A program made the position numbers and the translations under genes. From Fibrobacteria bacterium (GTDB lineage Bacteria; Fibrobacterota; Fibrobacteria; UBA5070): DNA of 64,000 nt. Under the pieces are notes generated by a model that did not search any database, was not told the DNA's origin, and worked only from the letters and a program-made list of their open reading frames with translations. The stretch is taken from assembly GCA_020633825.1 (NCBI GenBank), contig JACKCV010000001.1:1055001-1119000 (forward strand), in the 5' to 3' direction. Below, piece by piece: positions 60,348 to 64,000 of the stretch; the stretch's first letter is position 1, and every line of letters begins with the position of its first letter.

Positions 60348-60353
60348 AGAATA
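60348..60353 (-). promoter_or_regulatory. -10-like element TATTCT for the second TIGR02147-lipoprotein pair
   Basis: TATTCT on the minus strand ends 6 bases before the ATG at 60341. The only -35 candidate at 17 bases is a poor TTCCAT. Confidence 0.45.
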
Positions 60354-60608
60354 CGGGCATTTGGAGCCCGATGGAAGTCCTCGGGTGCACATGATTTGTA
60401 GAACACCCTATCCCAGGACAGGAAACGCCTCCCCATCGCTCGTGAAGCGGTCGGGCCGCGTCCGGAATGTGAGGTGGGCGTCGATCATCCCTCGTGGCCG
60501 GGCTCCCGGGAGTCCCCCGGCGGAGGTCTTCCCCGGCCGGGCGGGGGGCGGGGTTCTCGGAGCGCGCAGGAAGGCTCCCGGGATCGCTCGCAGCTTCGAA
60601 ACCGGTCA
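60354..60608. other. Intergenic stretch without a supported gene
   Basis: About 255 bases upstream of the TIGR02147 gene and behind the outer membrane protein gene. It contains GC-rich inverted repeats (CCCGGGAG and CCCCGGCCGGG types) but no open frame with a ribosome site and no RNA gene that I can recognise. Confidence 0.5.
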
Positions 60609-60630
60609 GGAGGGGGAGCGATCCCCCTCC
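60609..60630 (-). terminator. Hairpin terminator of the 60639 outer membrane protein gene
   Basis: GGAGGGGGA-GCGA-TCCCCCTCC, a perfect 9-bp stem with a GCGA loop, starts 8 bases past the stop codon. No U-tract. Confidence 0.55.
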
Positions 60631-60638
60631 CGTCGGAA

Positions 60639-62342
60639 TCAGAACTTGAGCATGGTCTCGATGCGCATCTGGGGCATGGCCTTGAGGCTGCCGTCGTCCT
60701 GCCTCTGGTAGGTGGTGGAACGATCGACCACCAAGGTCAGTCCTTCGGAGAGGTTGCTGCCGAGGCGGAAGCCGTGGACCGTGTAGATGCTGTTGTCGAA
60801 GAATCCATCGCGTCCGTCGGGATCGGTGATGTCCAGTCCGATCCGATCCTTCTGCCAGTAGACCTCGGCGAGCGCGATCTTCTTGACGAAACTCGTCACC
60901 ACCGACCCCAGGGCGACCTTGCCCCCCAGGGCGCGCTGATCGTGGGCGTCCTCCTTGGCGGCGAACAGGTGGGAGTACCAGCCCGAGGCGTCCACGATGT
61001 CGAAGGCGTTCCAACCGGCATTGGCGAAGTACCCCTGCAGGAGGGTCTTCTCGGACGCGTCCTTGCCGTACACGAAGAGTTCCTTGGTGATCGCCTGGCC
61101 ACCGAGGAAGCGTGCGCGCTCGATATCGTAGGTCGCGTTGAAGTAGCCCGGTTGGAAGGGGCCCTGGTACACGCGGTATTCGGCACCCAGGCGAACGGGG
61201 CCGACGCTGGCCGCCGCGCCCAGGGGGATCATGCCCCAGCCCGAGGCGTCCACGACGTGGTCCTCCTCGCCGGCGATGGGCTTGGCCCAGGCGGCGTACA
61301 CGGAAAGGCTCAGGAACCCCGTGTCCAGGATCGGTTGGTCGGCCTGGACCCAGATCATGGTGAAGGGTTTGCGGGCGCCGTAGGCGGCCGAGACCGAATC
61401 CTGGGCGCGACGCTGCAAGGAGTCCTCGGCGCGGTCGTAGGCGCGTTTGGTCAGGGCGACGGCGGTGTCTCCGCCGAACACCTGTTCCGGGGTGGGGCGT
61501 GGGACGCAGACGGAGGCGGAACCGGGGTCGAAGTCCATGGCATCGGGGCATCCGTCGTCGTCGCGGTCCCGAAGGCCCGCGAACTGGTTCTGGTCGCGCA
61601 TCATGCCGGCCGAAACGGAGAAGCGGGAAAGGAAAGGAAGTCCCGTGGGCGCCAGCGGATCGCCGCCCGCCCGTACCGCCCACACCGGGCCGCCCCGGGA
61701 GAAGTCCTGCATGGATCCGGTCAGGCCCTCGAAGTCCAGCCCGAAGGTGCCGACGTCGTTGACCTGGACGTGTCCTCCGAGCAGCTTGTGGTCGGGGTAC
61801 TGGGAGACGTTGCCGTAATTGGAGGCGACCAGGCCGTGCCCCAGGGTGATCCCCTCCAGGGCCCCGATGCGCGCGTAGAGAGGGGCGCCCGGCTTGTCCC
61901 AGCGCACGTAGTAGATCTTGCGCAGGACGCTCTCCAGCCCGTTGCGGGGAGTGTCGAAGTCCCATCCCCTTGTAGACAGATTCTGGCTTTCGTCGAGGAA
62001 GACCTCCACGTCGAAGGCCACCCCGAGCTTGCCGAATTCGATCTCCGGCTGGAAGGAGAGACGCGTCCAGGTGTTGCCGTCCATGGTGACGGTCCCGAAG
62101 GAGATCCCCGGGTGGAAGGCGAATCCGGATTCCGATCCTTCCGCCGGAGTCGTCGAGGTCGGCGACGGGGCGTCGGTGTCGGGGGTCGAAGCGGAGGGAG
62201 CCTCGGGGGCCGGCGCGGCGGCGGGGGGCTCGACCGCGGGGGCCGTCGGCGAGACGGGCGCGGGAGCCGGGGGGGGCGCGGGTGCGTCCTGGGACATGGC
62301 CGCGGCGGAGGCCAGGAGGATCGGGAGGAGGGTGGACTTCAT
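60639..62342 (-). CDS. Predicted outer membrane beta-barrel protein with Ca-binding-type repeat
   Basis: 567 aa. The signal peptide (MKSTLLPILLASAAAMSQ) leads to a Pro/Ala-rich linker of about 65 residues, then a series of amphipathic strands ending in ...MRIETMLKF, with the terminal Phe expected of an outer membrane barrel. A DRDDDGCPDAMDFDPGS segment near residue 265 resembles thrombospondin type 3 calcium repeats and probably forms a loop. Other recognisable segments are ITLGHGLVASNYGNVSQYPD and VVDRSTTYQ. No specific family identified; a porin-like role is possible but not supported further. GAGGAATC precedes the ATG. Divergent from the zinc ribbon gene. Confidence 0.75.
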   Translation of the reverse strand: MKSTLLPILLASAAAMSQDAPAPPPAPAPVSPTAPAVEPPAAAPAPEAPSASTPDTDAPSPTSTTPAEGSESGFAFHPGISFGTVTMDGNTWTRLSFQPEIEFGKLGVAFDVEVFLDESQNLSTRGWDFDTPRNGLESVLRKIYYVRWDKPGAPLYARIGALEGITLGHGLVASNYGNVSQYPDHKLLGGHVQVNDVGTFGLDFEGLTGSMQDFSRGGPVWAVRAGGDPLAPTGLPFLSRFSVSAGMMRDQNQFAGLRDRDDDGCPDAMDFDPGSASVCVPRPTPEQVFGGDTAVALTKRAYDRAEDSLQRRAQDSVSAAYGARKPFTMIWVQADQPILDTGFLSLSVYAAWAKPIAGEEDHVVDASGWGMIPLGAAASVGPVRLGAEYRVYQGPFQPGYFNATYDIERARFLGGQAITKELFVYGKDASEKTLLQGYFANAGWNAFDIVDASGWYSHLFAAKEDAHDQRALGGKVALGSVVTSFVKKIALAEVYWQKDRIGLDITDPDGRDGFFDNSIYTVHGFRLGSNLSEGLTLVVDRSTTYQRQDDGSLKAMPQMRIETMLKF

Positions 62343-62525
62343 GGAGATTCCTCGGGAGGGAGGTGTTTCGGCTCGGGAAGGGATCCGGGCACAAGCCGGT
62401 GGAGCGCTCCTCGAGCTGGTGTCGTGCACGAAGTCCACCGAGGAGAGGTGGAATCGGTGCGGGACGTTCGGGTCTCGGTCGGAAAGATCGGAAAAAGTGT
62501 ACGCTTGCGGGGAGAGGAGGCTGCG

Positions 62526-62807
62526 ATGGGAAACGACCCACGGCGCGACTTGGCCCGCCAAGTCGAAGAACTCCGGCGCCAGGCCGAAGAGGTGGGGGCG
62601 ATGGTCGCCGGTCATCGGTTGCTCGAATGTCCCTCGTGCGGACTTGCCGAGGATGCATTGGCCGACCTGACCGTGCGCGTGGTCCTGCCGGAACGCCCCG
62701 ACGAGGACACGGGGCTGCGGTTTTCCGCCCTGGACGACGACGAGGCCACCTGGAGTTGTCCCCAATGTGGAACGGTGTTCGCGCCGACCGACGAACCGAT
62801 CTCCTGA
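62526..62807 (+). CDS. Small zinc-ribbon protein
   Basis: 93 aa with AGGAGG five bases before the ATG, one of the best ribosome sites in the window. A short helical N-terminus (RDLARQVEELRRQAEEVGAMV) is followed by two CxxC knuckles, ECPSCGLAED near residue 38 and WSCPQCGTVF near residue 80, which together would bind one zinc ion. No DNA-binding domain beyond this. Function unknown. It ends 79 bases before the convergent purQ stop. Confidence 0.78.
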   Translation: MGNDPRRDLARQVEELRRQAEEVGAMVAGHRLLECPSCGLAEDALADLTVRVVLPERPDEDTGLRFSALDDDEATWSCPQCGTVFAPTDEPIS

Positions 62808-62886
62808 GACGGACGGCGTGCGGCCCGCCGGAGGGCGAGCACCCACGTTCGCGGGACGAACCTTTCGTTGTCCCCGGTCGGAGGGA

Positions 62887-63681
62887 TCAACCCTGGCGCG
62901 CGGCCGCCTCGACGCCGTTGCGCAGGATCTTCAGGCCCATGCCCTCGGATTGGGCGTCGTAGTCGCCGCGGGTCCAGCGAGGATGCTGCACCCCGCGCAG
63001 GAAGACCTCGGGATGGGGCATCAATCCGAATAGACGCCCGGTGGGATCGCAGACGCCGGCGATGTCGTCCTGGGAGCCGTTGGGGTTTTCGGGATACTCG
63101 CTGGAGCCGTACCTCAGGCAGGCCAGGTGCCCCTTCAGGATGGCCTCGCGGACCGTCTCGTCGCGGTGGATCCACTTGCCCTCGCCATGACGCACCGGCA
63201 ACTCGAATCGTTCGAGTCCCCGGGTCCAGACGCAAGGGCTTTTCGGGTCGGCCACCATGGGGCACCAGCGATCCTCGAATCTCCCCGAATCATTGAAGGT
63301 CAGGGTGGCTTCCTGCTGGAACTCCTGACCCGGCGCCGGGGCTCCCTGGAGCAAGGGCAGCAGTCCGAGTTTGGTGATCACCTGGAATCCGTTGCAGATC
63401 CCGATCACATGGGCTCCGGCCGCCACGGCTTCCCGCAACTGCTCGCCGAGGTGGGCCTGGATCTTCACCGCCAGGACGCGACCGGAGGCGATGTGGTCCC
63501 CGAAGGAGAAGCCTCCGGGAAAGGCGAGGATGCGGTAGTCGGAGAGCTTCACGCGACCATCGACGATGTCCGAGAGATGGACCCTGTGGGGGGCGGCTCC
63601 CGCCAACTCGAACCCGTGGACGAGTTCGACTTCGGAGTTGATGCCGTATCCGGCGATGACCAGGACTGGAACCTTGCTCAT
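62887..63681 (-). CDS. purQ: Phosphoribosylformylglycinamidine synthase, glutaminase subunit PurQ
   Basis: 264 aa, the longer form of PurQ. A class I glutamine amidotransferase that releases ammonia for the fourth step of purine synthesis, working with PurL and PurS. Seen: VPVLVIAGYGINSEVE at the start, FPGGFSFGDHIASGRVLA, the nucleophile Cys96 in GICNGFQ, and His223/Glu225 in MPHPEVF completing the triad. GAGGA lies before the ATG. PurL and PurS are not in this window. The upstream gene on the same strand is a partial frame with a different product. Confidence 0.94.
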   Translation of the reverse strand: MSKVPVLVIAGYGINSEVELVHGFELAGAAPHRVHLSDIVDGRVKLSDYRILAFPGGFSFGDHIASGRVLAVKIQAHLGEQLREAVAAGAHVIGICNGFQVITKLGLLPLLQGAPAPGQEFQQEATLTFNDSGRFEDRWCPMVADPKSPCVWTRGLERFELPVRHGEGKWIHRDETVREAILKGHLACLRYGSSEYPENPNGSQDDIAGVCDPTGRLFGLMPHPEVFLRGVQHPRWTRGDYDAQSEGMGLKILRNGVEAAARQG

Positions 63682-63815
63682 GGAATCCTCGCGTGGCGGG
63701 GACACAGCCCCTGGAAGAGCCGCAAAAGGTACCAACAGGCGCCCTGTCTCCCCAGAAGGCCCCCCGGATTGGGCCCGGATGGACGCCCGGACGGAGTCCT
63801 CCGCCCGGGATCGGA

Positions 63816-64000
63816 TCAGGGAATCTCCGGTGCCAGGAGGGCGATCCCCGGAGTCGCGCTTGCGGCCTGGGCCATCAACTCGCAGTCCTTGTCGCCGCGC
63901 AGTCCGCTGAAAGCCAAAGCCGCGAAGGTCCCGTCGTCGAGGAGCGCGGGCATGCCCCCTTCCCAACCGATGAATTCCGGGAGGGGGATGCCGAACTCCC
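63816..64000 (-). CDS. C-terminal end of a GlcG/HbpS-like (DUF336) heme-binding-type protein, cut by the window edge
   Basis: The minus strand is open from the window end to a TGA at 63816-63818, giving 61 codons. The end reads GMPALLDDGTFAALAFSGLRGDKDCELMAQ and then a short tail. The '[GF]xP...DG...A[VL][AG][FV]SG...GD.D..L' pattern is close to the C-terminal half of GlcG/HbpS proteins, where it forms the ligand pocket. The Gly-rich step at GWEGGMP also fits. With only the last third visible the family call is tentative and the function is not asserted. No start is available inside the window. Confidence 0.5.
   Translation of the reverse strand, partial: EFGIPLPEFIGWEGGMPALLDDGTFAALAFSGLRGDKDCELMAQAASATPGIALLAPEIP

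Overview
The window is GC-rich bacterial chromosome, most likely from the Fibrobacterota lineage (a relative of Fibrobacter or Chitinispirillum). This is inferred mainly from two genes of the TIGR02147/DUF4423 family, known as an expanded paralogous family in Fibrobacter succinogenes. It also fits a diderm cell: lipoproteins, an Omp85-like barrel, PBP1C with an alpha-2-macroglobulin, and flagellar rod genes. Gene density is high, genes within operons often overlap by a few bases, and no insertion sequence, prophage or CRISPR was seen.

Layout. 1-407: 3' end of a 16S rRNA gene closed directly by its own terminator, with no tRNA, 23S or 5S behind it. 868-3648: a lipoprotein and, divergently, a citramalate synthase gene preceded by a leader peptide and attenuator. 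3727-10435: an Omp85-like outer membrane protein, then a PHP phosphoesterase - Ser/Thr kinase - CvpA - M23 peptidase - aldose epimerase series and a small unknown gene. 10576-15190 (minus): lipoprotein + TIGR02147 pair, a DS-rich lipoprotein and transketolase. 15320-17597: flgF-flgG-flgA behind a sigma-54 promoter. 17639-24575: a class A PBP, a secreted trypsin-like protease, an FmdB-like protein without its cysteines, a glycosyltransferase and a TPR protein.

24840-42974 is the most unusual part: a sigma-54-controlled glycan locus of only four genes. A UDP-GlcNAc 4-epimerase-like enzyme and a UDP-HexNAc 6-dehydrogenase are followed by a methyltransferase-glycosyltransferase-methyltransferase-methyltransferase fusion (about 1,092 aa) and one 4,117-aa polypeptide. 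The last starts with a complete asparagine-synthase-type amidotransferase and continues through a CgeB/GT4-like module, a GT2 module, six GT4 modules and TPR segments. It looks like a covalent assembly line for an amidated aminouronic-acid glycan. Sharing a sigma-54 promoter type with flgF suggests flagellar glycosylation, but this is inference.

43125-57601: an M48 lipoprotein peptidase, a PAS-GGDEF-EAL protein, the pbpC/alpha-2-macroglobulin pair and a membrane-fused spermidine-synthase-like protein. 57709-60341: a second TIGR02147 + lipoprotein pair, the lipoprotein carrying 66-bp tandem repeats. 60639-64000: an outer membrane barrel, a small zinc ribbon protein, purQ, and a gene cut by the window edge.

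Two genome-wide habits stand out. At many operon heads a -10-like hexamer ends only 6 to 8 bases before the start codon and there is no Shine-Dalgarno, which implies leaderless mRNAs. Many gene ends carry perfect GC-rich hairpins without a U-tract.
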